A stretch of DNA of 64,000 bases from NCBI RefSeq assembly GCF_030812415.1, contig NZ_JAUSST010000002.1, forward strand, positions 248,001-312,000. Direction: 5' to 3'. The DNA is from Paenibacillus harenae. Lineage in GTDB: Bacteria; Bacillota; Bacilli; Paenibacillales; Paenibacillaceae. The position numbers and the translations under genes were made by a program. The stretch's first letter is position 1, and the number at the start of each line of letters is the position of its first letter. The notes beneath the pieces were generated by a model. It searched no databases, had not been told where the DNA came from, and saw only the letters and a program-made list of their open reading frames with translations. Shown one piece after another: positions 18,442-28,256 of the stretch.

Positions 18442-20994
18442 ATGCGTATGGCCAGAAATGCCGTCTTGTCTGCGGTTCTTGCTGCAGGGCTGCTGGTCGC
18501 CGGTTGTTCCGGCGCGGGCAACGCCAATCAAACGAACGATGAGCAGCAGCTGGAGGCTGCATTCGAGCAAGGCAAGGCGCTTAACGCTTCGTTCACGGAT
18601 TCGCGTATCGCGGGAATGAAGGGGATCGCCGAGAACGACCTGCTTCGACTGTTCATTAACGACGAGACGGGTGCTATAGCTGTGCTTAACAAAAGCAGCG
18701 GCGAGATATGGCATAGCAATCCGCTCGAAGCTGAGGCCGATCCGATCGCGACCGGAGTTAACAAGGGCTTACTGTCCTCGCAATTGAAGATCGATTACTA
18801 TAACAGCTTCGGACAGGTTAATTCGATCAATACGTTCCTGGACAGCGTCGCATACAAGCAGGTTAAATATGAATCGATCGACAGCGGTGTTAAAGTGACC
18901 TATAAATTCGGCAAAGCGGAGAAATCGGCCATGGACCTGCCTCTCATGCTGAGCGCAGCGCGTCTCGAGGAGTTGTCCGGCAAGCTGGATAAAGCGGGAC
19001 AACGCGCTTTGCGCATCGGCTATAAGGAGGATCCAGGTAAAGGGGTCTATGTTCGGAATGACCAAGCGCTGAACGGTCTTCAACTCGAACGCGCATTCAA
19101 GGCGTTCGAGGAAGCCGGCTATACGGAAGAGGATTTGCAGAAGGATATGGCAGAGCTGAACTACACGCAGGAATCGCCGGCGCCGAGAGTCTTTATGGCT
19201 TCTATCGAATATAAGCTGGACGCCGACAGTCTCGTCGTCAAGGTTCCGGTCGAGGAGATTAAAGCTCCAACTGAATATCCGGTCAGCACCGTCACGTTGC
19301 TCAGCTTCTTCGGAGCCGGGGGGACGGATGAGGAAGGCTCGATATTCGTGCCGGACGGTTCGGGCGCCCTGATCTCGTTCAATAACGGCAAAACCAAATA
19401 TCCGGCCTATCAGCAGATGGTATACGGATCCGATCAAGCGTTGGAAGTGGTCGAAAATGCCGTTAACGAGCAGCCGGTCAGGCTGCCCGTATTCGGCATC
19501 ATCAGGGAAGAAGGCGCGTTCCTAGGCATAATCGAAGAGGGTGCATCGGCTGCTAGCATCAATGCCGATATCAGCGGCAAATTGAACAGCTATAACTATG
19601 TGTATCCGACCTTCAACGTAACGAGCAAAGGGGAGCTTACGCTCCAAGCGAACGGGTCGGAGCGGACGCTGCCGAAGTTCCAAGAGCGTCCGACGAACAG
19701 CGATTTTACGGTGCGTTATGCTTTCCTTAGCGGAGAAGACGCTACGTATCAAGGAATGGCCGTCTATTACCGTCAGCATTTGGAACAAAGCGGCGGACTA
19801 CCGAAGCCTAAGGCGGAGAGCGGCGAAGAGAACCTTCCTTTCTACCTTCAAGTTGTTGGAAGCATTGCGAAGCAGAAGCATTTCGTAGGCGTTCCGTACA
19901 AAACGCTAGAACCTCTTACGACGTTCGTGCAGACGGAGCAAATGATCGGCGAGATGAAGGATCTCGGCATAAACCATATCAAGCTTCGTTATTCTGGATG
20001 GTTCAACGGCGGACTCGACCACAAAGTGCCGGACGACCTATCGGTAGACAAAGGGATCGGCGGCGCCAAAGGCTTGCGCGGCTTGGTGTCATTTGCGAAA
20101 GAGCAGGATGTGGAGCTGTATCCGGACGTTGCTATTTTGACCGCTCATACGAGCAAAGGTTTCGACGAGAAGGATGACGCTTCACGGACGCTGCGCGCCG
20201 TTCCTGCGGCATTTTATCCGCTCGATCTGGCGCTCAATCGCCGGGACCGGAGCAAGTTGCCTTCCTATGTTGTCTCGCCAAGGCTCGTCGGATCGTACGT
20301 AGATACCATTTTGAAGGGAATGAAGGGCTACGAAACGGGCGGCATCTCTCTGAGGGATATGGCTGATCAATTAAATAGCGATTTCCGCAAAAACAATCTG
20401 ATCGACCGTACGGAATCCGAGGATATTTCGGTTGAAGCTCTGAACGACATTCGCGAGGGGAATCTGAACATTATGGCAGAGGGAGGCAACGCTTACGCCC
20501 TTCCTTACTTATCGGATGTAACAAACGCGCCGATGTCGAATAGCAACTTTAAGCTCGAAGACGAAGCGATACCCTTTTACCAAATGGTCGTTCGCGGTCA
20601 TATCGGCTATACGGGCTCGCCTTACAATTTGACGGCTTATACGAACGTTCGGCAATATATTTTGAAAAGTTTGGAATACGGCGCCGGCGTTTACTTCGAA
20701 TGGATCCATGAGCCTAATTACAAGGTGAAGGATACGGAATCGAATGAATTGTATGCCGTCAATTACAAGCAGTGGCTAGAGCAGGCCGCCGACATTTACG
20801 AAGAAGTAAACGGCGTGCTGAAGGACGTGCAGAACGAGCGCATCGCCCTGCACGAGAAGCTTGGCGAAGGTTTGTTCAAGACCGTCTACGAAAGCGGGAA
20901 GTACGTCATCGTCAACTACAACGACACTGGGGCAACAGTGAACGGGATGACGATAGAAGCCGAGAGTTATGTGACGGGTGGTGAACAATCTTGA
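18442..20994 (+). CDS. DUF5696-like lipoprotein with glycosidase-like barrel
   Basis: This 850-aa lipoprotein has lipobox VAGC (Cys22). The N-terminal half is beta-rich (about 60-440) and resembles the lid domain of GH31/GH36-type enzymes (FGIIREEGAFLGIIEEGAS). The second half looks like a TIM barrel (about 470-760: IGEMKDLGINHIKLRYSGWF, ELYPDVAILT, GISLRDMADQLNSDF). The fold suggests an ancient glycoside hydrolase, but I cannot assign catalytic residues. It overlaps the next permease gene by 4 nt, so it is translationally tied to uptake. Confidence 0.8.
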   Translation: MRMARNAVLSAVLAAGLLVAGCSGAGNANQTNDEQQLEAAFEQGKALNASFTDSRIAGMKGIAENDLLRLFINDETGAIAVLNKSSGEIWHSNPLEAEADPIATGVNKGLLSSQLKIDYYNSFGQVNSINTFLDSVAYKQVKYESIDSGVKVTYKFGKAEKSAMDLPLMLSAARLEELSGKLDKAGQRALRIGYKEDPGKGVYVRNDQALNGLQLERAFKAFEEAGYTEEDLQKDMAELNYTQESPAPRVFMASIEYKLDADSLVVKVPVEEIKAPTEYPVSTVTLLSFFGAGGTDEEGSIFVPDGSGALISFNNGKTKYPAYQQMVYGSDQALEVVENAVNEQPVRLPVFGIIREEGAFLGIIEEGASAASINADISGKLNSYNYVYPTFNVTSKGELTLQANGSERTLPKFQERPTNSDFTVRYAFLSGEDATYQGMAVYYRQHLEQSGGLPKPKAESGEENLPFYLQVVGSIAKQKHFVGVPYKTLEPLTTFVQTEQMIGEMKDLGINHIKLRYSGWFNGGLDHKVPDDLSVDKGIGGAKGLRGLVSFAKEQDVELYPDVAILTAHTSKGFDEKDDASRTLRAVPAAFYPLDLALNRRDRSKLPSYVVSPRLVGSYVDTILKGMKGYETGGISLRDMADQLNSDFRKNNLIDRTESEDISVEALNDIREGNLNIMAEGGNAYALPYLSDVTNAPMSNSNFKLEDEAIPFYQMVVRGHIGYTGSPYNLTAYTNVRQYILKSLEYGAGVYFEWIHEPNYKVKDTESNELYAVNYKQWLEQAADIYEEVNGVLKDVQNERIALHEKLGEGLFKTVYESGKYVIVNYNDTGATVNGMTIEAESYVTGGEQS

Positions 20995-21899
20995 AACCGA
21001 TAGCGAAGCGTCTATTTCGATCAAGGACGTACAATGAGCAGAAGGCGTTATGGGGATTCATGTATGTATTGCCTTGGCTGCTTGGATTTTTGTTTTTCTT
21101 CTTGATTCCTTTATTGTATTCGCTGCAATACAGCTTGAGCGAAATTGAAGCGAATGCCAATGGGATGACGATTAAGTTCATCGGCTTTGAGAATTTTAAA
21201 GAAGCGCTAACGGTGAATACGAGCTTTAACCGTATTTTGACCGAATCGGTCATCGATATGGTCGTTAACGTGCCACTTATCGTCATCTTCAGCTTGTTCC
21301 TGGCCGTATTGCTGAACCAAAAATTCGTCGGCAGGGGTATTGCAAGATCGATCTTCTTTCTTCCGGTTATTCTCGCCTCGGGCGTCATTGCAAATCTGGA
21401 AGCGGAGAGCCTTGTGCAAGCGATTAATGAACAGAACGCCACCGGTGGCGTATTCACAACCGGTACGATGGAACTGATGACAATTATGCTGAACTCCGGC
21501 ATGAACGAAGATATCGTCATGTATTTGATGGATGCGGTCGAGAGGATTTACCAAATCGTCAGCCAGTCGGGCGTACAGATTCTCATATTCCTGGCGGGCA
21601 TTCAGACGATTTCACCGCAGCTGTATGAAGCGTCCAAGATTGAAGGCGCGACTGGATACGAGGCGTTCTGGAAGATTACGTTCCCGATGGTCAGCCCGCT
21701 TATACTCGTTAACGTCATCTATACGATTATCGATTCGTTCTCCAGGAACGATATGACGACGCTCATTAGAGAAACCGGCTTTACGAGCTTTAACTTCGGT
21801 CTCAGCTCGGCCATGGCTTGGATCTATTTCCTGGTCATCATGATCATCCTGTTGATCAGTACGTACATCATATCCAAACGGGTCTTCTACCAGGAATAG
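20991..21899 (+). CDS. Second sugar ABC transporter permease (MalF type)
   Basis: This 302-aa permease has the loop YEASKIEGATGYEAFWKITFP. The TTG start overlaps the DUF5696 stop. It has an insert with NATGGVFTTG between membrane segments. It is the first of a second permease pair in the same operon. Confidence 0.92.
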   Translation: MKPIAKRLFRSRTYNEQKALWGFMYVLPWLLGFLFFFLIPLLYSLQYSLSEIEANANGMTIKFIGFENFKEALTVNTSFNRILTESVIDMVVNVPLIVIFSLFLAVLLNQKFVGRGIARSIFFLPVILASGVIANLEAESLVQAINEQNATGGVFTTGTMELMTIMLNSGMNEDIVMYLMDAVERIYQIVSQSGVQILIFLAGIQTISPQLYEASKIEGATGYEAFWKITFPMVSPLILVNVIYTIIDSFSRNDMTTLIRETGFTSFNFGLSSAMAWIYFLVIMIILLISTYIISKRVFYQE

Positions 21900-21915
21900 A
21901 AGGAGAGTGAGAACG

Positions 21916-22866
21916 TTGCTTATGGAGCGATTGTTATCGTTGGAAAGCTGGAAGCGAGGGCTGTGGACGATTGTTCGGCTAGTGCTGATCATTGGCTTGT
22001 CATTCGTCATCCTGTATCCAATCATTCAAAAAATATCTACATCGATCAAGGATAAAGCCGACATGTATTCACCTATCGTCGTATTTATTCCCGAGCATTT
22101 TACGCTCGACAATTTCAAGCAGGCGATTACGATTATGGATTATTGGAAAACGCTGGTGAACACGATCGGGTTGTCGACCATGACGACAATATTGACCGCC
22201 GTATCATGCGCCTTTGCCGGTTATGCGTTCGCCCGGCTGAAGTTCAAAGGAAGCAACTTGCTGTTCGCGGGAGTCATTCTAACGATTCTTGTTCCGCCTA
22301 CGACCATTTTAATTCCGATCTATATGAACTTGAAGGATTTTACGCTGCTCGGCTTGGTGCCGCTATTGACCGGCGGCAAATCGATTAATCTGCTGGACTC
22401 GTACTGGCCGTTCATTCTGACGTCGATAACGGCGAACTCGCTTAAAGCGGGGCTGTACATTTTCATCTTCCGGCAGTTTTTCCGGGGCATTCCGAAGGAG
22501 GTCGAGGAAGCGGCCTACATTGACGGAGCGGGCATCGGCTCGACGTTTCTGCGGATAATGCTTCCGAACGCCACACCGTCTATCATTACGGTATTGCTCT
22601 TCTCGTTCGTGTGGCAGTGGAACGACAGCTTCTTCACGACGACGTATTTGACCTCGAGTAAGGTCATGTCTACGCAATTGACGTCTCTGCCTTACAACTT
22701 GCAAATAATGCTTGAAGGCGGCGCCACGACCAACAAGGATCCGTTCTTCATGAGCATGGTGCAGGATACCGGCATTTTACTTGCGATTCTGCCGCTCGTT
22801 ATTCTATATTTGTTCGTTCAAAGGTACTTTGTCGAAAGTATCGAGCGTACGGGTATCGTCGGATAA
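21916..22866 (+). CDS. Second carbohydrate ABC transporter permease (MalG type)
   Basis: This permease of about 316 aa has the EAA loop VEEAAYIDGAGIGSTFLRIMLP. TTG 21916 is chosen because AAGGAG lies 10 nt upstream; GTG 21907 is too close to it, and ATG 21922 is an alternative. It is the last gene of the nine-gene operon, followed by a strong terminator. Confidence 0.92.
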   Translation: MLMERLLSLESWKRGLWTIVRLVLIIGLSFVILYPIIQKISTSIKDKADMYSPIVVFIPEHFTLDNFKQAITIMDYWKTLVNTIGLSTMTTILTAVSCAFAGYAFARLKFKGSNLLFAGVILTILVPPTTILIPIYMNLKDFTLLGLVPLLTGGKSINLLDSYWPFILTSITANSLKAGLYIFIFRQFFRGIPKEVEEAAYIDGAGIGSTFLRIMLPNATPSIITVLLFSFVWQWNDSFFTTTYLTSSKVMSTQLTSLPYNLQIMLEGGATTNKDPFFMSMVQDTGILLAILPLVILYLFVQRYFVESIERTGIVG

Positions 22867-22890
22867 GGGCTATTGCGTCGCATCAAGCCA

Positions 22891-22943
22891 AGCGCCTTGC
22901 GGGGCCGGCCACTTCGGCCGGCTGCCCGCAGGGCGCTTGTTGC
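22891..22943 (+). terminator. Terminator of the uptake operon
   Basis: A very stable hairpin has outer arms AGCGCCTTGCGGG and CCCGCAGGGCGCT, inner arms GCCGGCC/GGCCGGC and loop ACTTC. TGTTGCTGTTAT follows. Confidence 0.75.
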
Positions 22944-23028
22944 TGTTATACCCCTTCTGGAAAATATGCGTTGGTAGTATGTGTTGTAGCCGGGGTTGGG
23001 GATGAGTGCGAGTGCGAGAGTGAGTTAA

Positions 23029-23166
23029 TCTATGTTGGATTTTTGCAGTAACTTTAGGTAATTAATGTGGAATTTTTGAGCTAAGTTGGAAATTTGCAGT
23101 AACTTCAAGCGAAAACCGTTCAAAAAGGCTGAAATGGGGGAGCTATATTGCAAAAATCCAATATAG
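23029..23166. repeat. Palindromic interspersed repeat
   Basis: The 18-bp arms CTATGTTGGATTTTTGCA (23029-23046) and TGCAAAAATCCAATATAG (23149-23166) are inverted with one mismatch. The interior repeats related strings (GGAATTTTTGAG, GGAAATTTGCAGTAACTT). A further copy of CAAAAATCCAATATAG flanks the IS4 element at 24448-24463. The whole has the look of a non-coding, hairpin-forming intergenic repeat. Confidence 0.6.
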
Positions 23167-23209
23167 ACTTGCATTAGCGGCAAAAGGTGATGTATATATT
23201 ACAAAAATC

Positions 23210-24447
23210 TACGCCTGTTGATTATCTAAAAAATGGTAGCAAAAAGACCGCTCATTTCTGTATAGTGTTTGTACCCCTACAAACTCTACGGAAGGTGAGA
23301 CGGTCTCATGAACCATCGTACAATGTTAGCACCTATTCTGCAATCCATCATTCCCAAAGAAGAGATTCAACTCCTGTTACAGCAAGAAAACTATGTGGAT
23401 ACAGCGAGGAAATATACAGTCTACGAGCTCTTACTTTTCTTGCTGAAGCGGCGCTTCAACAATGGGATGGCTATCGGGACGGAGAAAAGCGAATGGTTGC
23501 CTGTGGGTTGCCCAAAGCAGATCACTCCACAATCTCCAAAAAAGCGAATGATGTTCCGTTCGGCGTTTTTAAACAACTGCTTCATCTGCTAATTAATAAA
23601 TGCAACCGCACCACACGCAGACGCCTTCGAATTCCGAAAGAGCTGCTTGCGGTCGATTCAACTACAATTTCTGCCGGTCACAATCGGTTACCTTGGGCGC
23701 CATCGGTCAAAGGAGAGAAGAGCGGCATTAAGCTGCACGTGTCTTTGTTGACAGAGACAGGCGAACTCCACCGTGTAACGGAATCGACAGGAAAACAGCA
23801 TGATTCGACCATGTGTATTGCGGTAACGGACTCGAACTTCATTCTGGTTGCGGATCGTGCATACGGGAATCACAAACAGTTCGATGCCTACATGGAGCAA
23901 GAACAACGGCAGTATTTTGTCATCCGGGTGAGAAATAACACGGTGCTGCATCAACCTGTTTATCGTGAACGAAAACGGCCCTATAAACATACGATTGAGC
24001 AAGATTTAACTTGCCAACTCGGAAAAAAAGCGACCTTAACCCGAAATCGATTTCGGGTCGTGAAGTTGAAGGATCCCAAAGGTAACCCGATAATTCTGGC
24101 GACCAACTTACATCGCCACTCGGCAGAGCGTATTGCTGAAATCTACCGACAACGCTGGCAAATCGAAGTGTTTTTTCGGTGGATTAAACAGCATCTGAAT
24201 GTGCCCACGCTATTTGGAAAGACACCGAATGCTGTTTACGGACAATTGTACACCGCGTTAATCGTATACGTGCTGCTTCAGTACGTGTTCGTGCAGGGAA
24301 ATAAACAGGTTCACTCAAGTGCACGGTTATCTTTTGCAGAGTTTGATCGACTAATCAGCTTTGCTGCATTACCACCCGAATGGGTGGTTTATTTGGCGCA
24401 TCATCTTACATTTCCATAAACTAGATATTGGTAAATCAACAGGCGTA
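23210..24447 (+). mobile_element. IS4-family insertion sequence with 8-bp target duplication
   Basis: This 1238-bp element has 14-bp perfect terminal inverted repeats, TACGCCTGTTGATT (23210-23223) and AATCAACAGGCGTA (24434-24447). It is flanked by the direct repeat CAAAAATC (23202-23209 and 24448-24455). Removing the element and one copy restores CAAAAATCCAATATAG, the same string as in the repeat at 23149-23166, so the target lay in repeat sequence. Confidence 0.88.
23308..24419 (+). pseudogene. IS4-family transposase, frameshifted
   Basis: The N-terminus starts at ATG 23308 (MNHRTMLAPILQSI) after a good ribosome site. The frame moves by -1 near 23430-23440, from ELLLF to FLAEAALQQWDG, and then runs to 24419. 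The downstream part has the DDE residues (AVDSTT, VADRAYGN) and the IS4 signature Y-x2-R-x3-E-x6-K in YRQRWQIEVFFRWIK. No classic slippery heptamer is obvious at the break, so mutation or sequencing error is likelier than programmed frameshifting. Confidence 0.8.
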
Positions 24448-24539
24448 CAAAAATCCAATATAGCCGCTAGGGGTAGGAACCTATTCTTGAATGAACGCTG
24501 CCTGTATGTCGGATATAGCTAAATGAGAGGTGGATTGAA

Positions 24540-25847
24540 ATGAATCGAGTAAACAATAAATTCGTTTACATCGCAATATCAGCTATCGCACTAATTGCAG
24601 TTGTGGCAGTACTTCTATTGAACCGGTATCAACCTGAAACAGAAGGCGCCTTGAATGAAGCGGCTGCGCTGCAGACGGAAGTTCCGAATAGCGTTAATGC
24701 AGAGGATGAGTTGCATACGACAACGGTCGTAGAAAGCGGGACGCCGCAGCCCACATCGGAGCCGACTCCGAAGCCGACACCGACGCCGGAGCCGTCGGTC
24801 GAACAGGAGATCCCGTCACTTGCGGAGACGTTCGCCGGTTACTTCCCGATCGGAGCGGCCATCGAGCCTTCTCAGACGGAGGGGCTGAAGGCGGAGCTGC
24901 TTAAGAAGCATGTGAATTGGCTCGTAGCGGAAAACGTGATGAAGCCTGATGCAATCCAGCCTACGGAAGGCAGCTTCAATTGGACGAATGCGGATCGTCT
25001 TGTCGCTTTTGCGAAGGAGAACGGTATGGAGGTTCGTTTCCATACGCTTGTCTGGCATAGCCAAGTGGGCGCCTGGTTCTTTAAAGACGCCGAGGGCAAA
25101 CCGATGGTTGACGAAACCGATGAGGCGAAGCGGGAAGCCAATAAGAAGCTGCTGTTAAAGCGGCTCGATACGCATGTCCGCACGATCGTAGAACGATACA
25201 AGAACGATATCCATTCGTGGGACGTCGTGAATGAAGTGATTGAGCCGGCCGATCCGGACGGCATGCGGGCCAGTGAATGGTACAAGATAACGGGTACGGA
25301 CTTTATCGAGACGGCGTTCCGCGCGGCGCGCGAAGCGGGTGGACCGGAAGTGAAGCTGTACATCAACGATTACGGTACCGATAATCCAGCGAAACGGGAC
25401 AGGTTGTACGAGCTAGTGAAGGAGATGCTGGACAAAGGCGTGCCGATCGACGGTGTCGGTCATCAGACGCATATCGACGTGTACGGACCGACGGTGGATT
25501 CCATCGTCGGATCGATGGAGAAATTCGCTGAGCTCGGTCTTGATAATCTCGTTACCGAGTTGGATATGAGCCTCTATGCGTGGAATGATCGCAGAGATCT
25601 TGGCAACGACATTCCGGATGATCTGCTGCAGAAGCAGGCGGACCGGTATCGCGAGCTGTTCGAGGCTTTCAGGGCGAACAAGGATATGATCGGCGGCGTC
25701 GTGTTCTGGGGCATTGCGGATGATCACACTTGGCTGAATAGTTTCCCGGTGACGCGTACTAATGCGCCGTTCCTGTTCGACAAGCAGTTGCACGCGAAGC
25801 CGGCATTCTGGGCTGTTGTCGACCCGGCGGGGCAAGCACAGCCATAA
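24540..25847 (+). CDS. Membrane-anchored GH10 xylanase
   Basis: This 435-aa protein has an uncleaved-looking N-terminal membrane segment (about 9-27), a Pro/Thr-rich linker (about 62-85) and a GH10 barrel (about 88-430). The acid/base is Glu232 in WDVVNEV and the nucleophile Glu340 in TELDMS; the substrate strand is RFHTLVWHSQ. It probably stays on the cell surface, trimming xylo-oligosaccharides near the transporters. The ATG follows GAGAGGTGG. It stands alone between the IS4 element and a terminator. Confidence 0.94.
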   Translation: MNRVNNKFVYIAISAIALIAVVAVLLLNRYQPETEGALNEAAALQTEVPNSVNAEDELHTTTVVESGTPQPTSEPTPKPTPTPEPSVEQEIPSLAETFAGYFPIGAAIEPSQTEGLKAELLKKHVNWLVAENVMKPDAIQPTEGSFNWTNADRLVAFAKENGMEVRFHTLVWHSQVGAWFFKDAEGKPMVDETDEAKREANKKLLLKRLDTHVRTIVERYKNDIHSWDVVNEVIEPADPDGMRASEWYKITGTDFIETAFRAAREAGGPEVKLYINDYGTDNPAKRDRLYELVKEMLDKGVPIDGVGHQTHIDVYGPTVDSIVGSMEKFAELGLDNLVTELDMSLYAWNDRRDLGNDIPDDLLQKQADRYRELFEAFRANKDMIGGVVFWGIADDHTWLNSFPVTRTNAPFLFDKQLHAKPAFWAVVDPAGQAQP

Positions 25848-25856
25848 AGGTATAGG

Positions 25857-25890
25857 AGGAGTGGCACAATTCATGCCGCTCCTTGCTTTT
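25857..25890 (+). terminator. Terminator after anchored GH10
   Basis: Inverted repeat AGGAGTGGCA / TGCCGCTCCT with one G-T pair, followed by TGCTTTTTC, starts 10 nt after the stop. Confidence 0.7.
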
Positions 25891-25944
25891 TCACGTGAAG
25901 AAGCAGTTGTCAAGATTACGAAGCAAGAGAGGGGGTGAAGAAAT

Positions 25945-26547
25945 ATGGATAATCAATTGCTCGACTACTACCTAGCGCTCAAGAGCCCGGAAGCAGGCGA
26001 ATGGAATTCATCACCGGAAAATTTGCATGCAGAGTGGCGAACGAGAGATTACATCAGAAAGTACGTTCCGCTCGAGGTGGGCTTCGAAGCGTGCAACATC
26101 GGAATCGGGACGGGAGATTGGGACGACTTCCTTGGCTATTGGCTGAAAGGGAGAGGACGGTTGACGAGCATCGATATCAATCGCGATATTTGCGAGCTAT
26201 TCGCGTACAGGCAGCGGAGTGAGGGGCATCCCAATCCGTCGAACGTCATGAACAAAAGCTTATTCGATCCGGACTTGCCTCAGCAAGCGTTCGATCTCGT
26301 GACGATGATTGGCTCCACTATCGACGAAGCGGGGCAGATGAAGGACGGTTTGGATGCGTGCTTCGGCTTGCTGAAACCGGAGGGACGTCTCATGTTCATG
26401 GCTAGCCTTAAGAGTGTATCGCTTGATAGCCTGGAGCAAGCATTGAGCGATTTCGCCTATCGAATCGAACAATGGGAACGTTACGAAGAGATGCCGCAGT
26501 ATCCGTTCTTCATCTGTATGATTCGAAGAGACGAATTAACTGAATAA
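25945..26547 (+). CDS. Class I SAM-dependent methyltransferase
   Basis: This 200-aa protein has motif I as NIGIGTGDW, followed by the acidic LTSIDIN loop and a motif IV region with FDLVTMIGS. It is cytoplasmic and its substrate is unknown. The ATG follows GAGGGGGTG. It has no evident link to xylan use. The stretch 26548-26702 after it holds no gene I can support. Confidence 0.75.
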   Translation: MDNQLLDYYLALKSPEAGEWNSSPENLHAEWRTRDYIRKYVPLEVGFEACNIGIGTGDWDDFLGYWLKGRGRLTSIDINRDICELFAYRQRSEGHPNPSNVMNKSLFDPDLPQQAFDLVTMIGSTIDEAGQMKDGLDACFGLLKPEGRLMFMASLKSVSLDSLEQALSDFAYRIEQWERYEEMPQYPFFICMIRRDELTE

Positions 26548-26702
26548 TTGGAGGTGTTTCATGTTAGGTGTTGGAGTAGCTTAATCGATAACCTATAAGT
26601 TGCTGGGTGAATCCCTATAGATAGACGGGTTGTTGCCGAAGCGTATGCAGGCTAGACTGTTGGGATGATAGACCATTCCAGGTATACAAAGGGGAGTTAG
26701 CA

Positions 26703-28232
26703 ATGGACAAGACGACGATATCGAATCCGATTATCTGGGCCGACGTCCCGGATCCGAGCGTAATCCGTGTGGGAAGCACTTTCTATATGGTGAGCACGAG
26801 CATGCATTCGATGCCCGGCTGCCCGATCATGAAGTCTGATAACTTATTGGACTGGGAGCTCGTGAATTACGTCTATGATACTTTCGAGGATAACGACGCC
26901 CATAATTTGCTAGACGGCAAAGGCATTTATGGTAAGGGGTCATGGGCTGCCAGCTTGCGCTATAACGAGGGCATATTCTACGTTTGCTTCTCGAGTCTGG
27001 ATATGAACCAGTTTTATATCTATACGACAATTGATATCGAGAAAGGCAAGTGGGAGCGCAACGTCATCCAAGGACTGCATCACGATCCAAGCATGCTGTT
27101 CGATGATGACGGCCGTGTATTCGTCTTCCATGGCAATGGGGATATACGCATTACGGAGCTGACAGCGGATGCAACGGCGCTTAAGCCTGACGGCATCAAT
27201 CAACTGCTGCTTGAAACGGAACGGGAAGGCATTATGCTTCGTGCCGAGGGATGCCATGCCTACAAAATAAACGGCTACTATTATTTGTTCTTCATAGATT
27301 GGCCGAAAGTAGGGAACAAGCGCCGCAGACAGCTATGCTACCGTTCGCTTAATCTGCTCGGTCCTTATGAGCGCAAATTAATGCTTGATGACCATATGGA
27401 TTACCGCAATAACGGCATCGCTCAAGGCGGCCTTATCGATACGCAGGATGGAGATTGGTATACGATGCTGTTCCAGGATCATGGAGCCGTCGGCCGCATG
27501 CCATGTGTTCTTCCCGTTGCTTGGGAGAACGATTGGCCAGTCTTGGGACAAGACGGCAGAGCGCCGCAGACGTTCGAAGTGAAGCTGCCGAGCACATCGC
27601 CAAAGCCTCTTGTCATCAGCGATGAGTTCGATTACGATATGAACCGGCTGGCGCTTAATTGGCAATGGAATCATAATCCTGACCCGGACAATTGGTCGGT
27701 CACGGAGCGTTCGGGTCATTTGCGCCTCACAACAGGACATCTTGCCAATGGCGTAGAATTCGCTCGCAATACATTGACGCAACGTACAGAAGGTCCAGCT
27801 TGCATCGGAACTACGGTACTGGACATAGCCAATATGCAGCCTGGCGACCGTGCAGGATTGGTGGCGCTGCAATACGTCTTCGGCTCAGTCGGTATCCAAG
27901 TTGACGATAACGGCGAACGTTACGTAGCAATGAGCGTCAATGGGAGAGCGGACGGAAGTGAAGGCGAGACAACAATCGAGCGCGCAAGATACGAAGGAGC
28001 ACGGATCTATTTGCAAATCGAGTGCCAGTTCGATAATGGCGATCGCGAGGACATTGCACGCTTCCGCTATTCTTCGGACGGTGAGATCTGGCATTCAATC
28101 GGCGGGCCGCTGCAGTTGCATTACAAGCTGGAGCATTTCATGGGCTACCGTTTCGGGCTCTATAATTACGCTACGAAGCAAACAGGTGGATTCGTCGATT
28201 ATGATTACTTCCATTATGAAAAGCTAGTTTAA
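26703..28232 (+). CDS. GH43 beta-xylosidase/arabinofuranosidase
   Basis: This is a 509-aa cytoplasmic enzyme (no signal peptide) with a five-bladed GH43 propeller and a C-terminal beta-sandwich (about 300-509), typical of GH43 subfamilies acting on xylo-oligosaccharides. Catalytic candidates are general base Asp17 (PDPSV), pKa modulator Asp128 (HHDPSML) and general acid Glu182 (RAEGCH). The ribosome site is AAAGGGGAG. It forms an operon with the next GH43 gene. Confidence 0.92.
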   Translation: MDKTTISNPIIWADVPDPSVIRVGSTFYMVSTSMHSMPGCPIMKSDNLLDWELVNYVYDTFEDNDAHNLLDGKGIYGKGSWAASLRYNEGIFYVCFSSLDMNQFYIYTTIDIEKGKWERNVIQGLHHDPSMLFDDDGRVFVFHGNGDIRITELTADATALKPDGINQLLLETEREGIMLRAEGCHAYKINGYYYLFFIDWPKVGNKRRRQLCYRSLNLLGPYERKLMLDDHMDYRNNGIAQGGLIDTQDGDWYTMLFQDHGAVGRMPCVLPVAWENDWPVLGQDGRAPQTFEVKLPSTSPKPLVISDEFDYDMNRLALNWQWNHNPDPDNWSVTERSGHLRLTTGHLANGVEFARNTLTQRTEGPACIGTTVLDIANMQPGDRAGLVALQYVFGSVGIQVDDNGERYVAMSVNGRADGSEGETTIERARYEGARIYLQIECQFDNGDREDIARFRYSSDGEIWHSIGGPLQLHYKLEHFMGYRFGLYNYATKQTGGFVDYDYFHYEKLV

Positions 28233-28256
28233 GTTCAATGAGGAGAGTGAGCTTGC

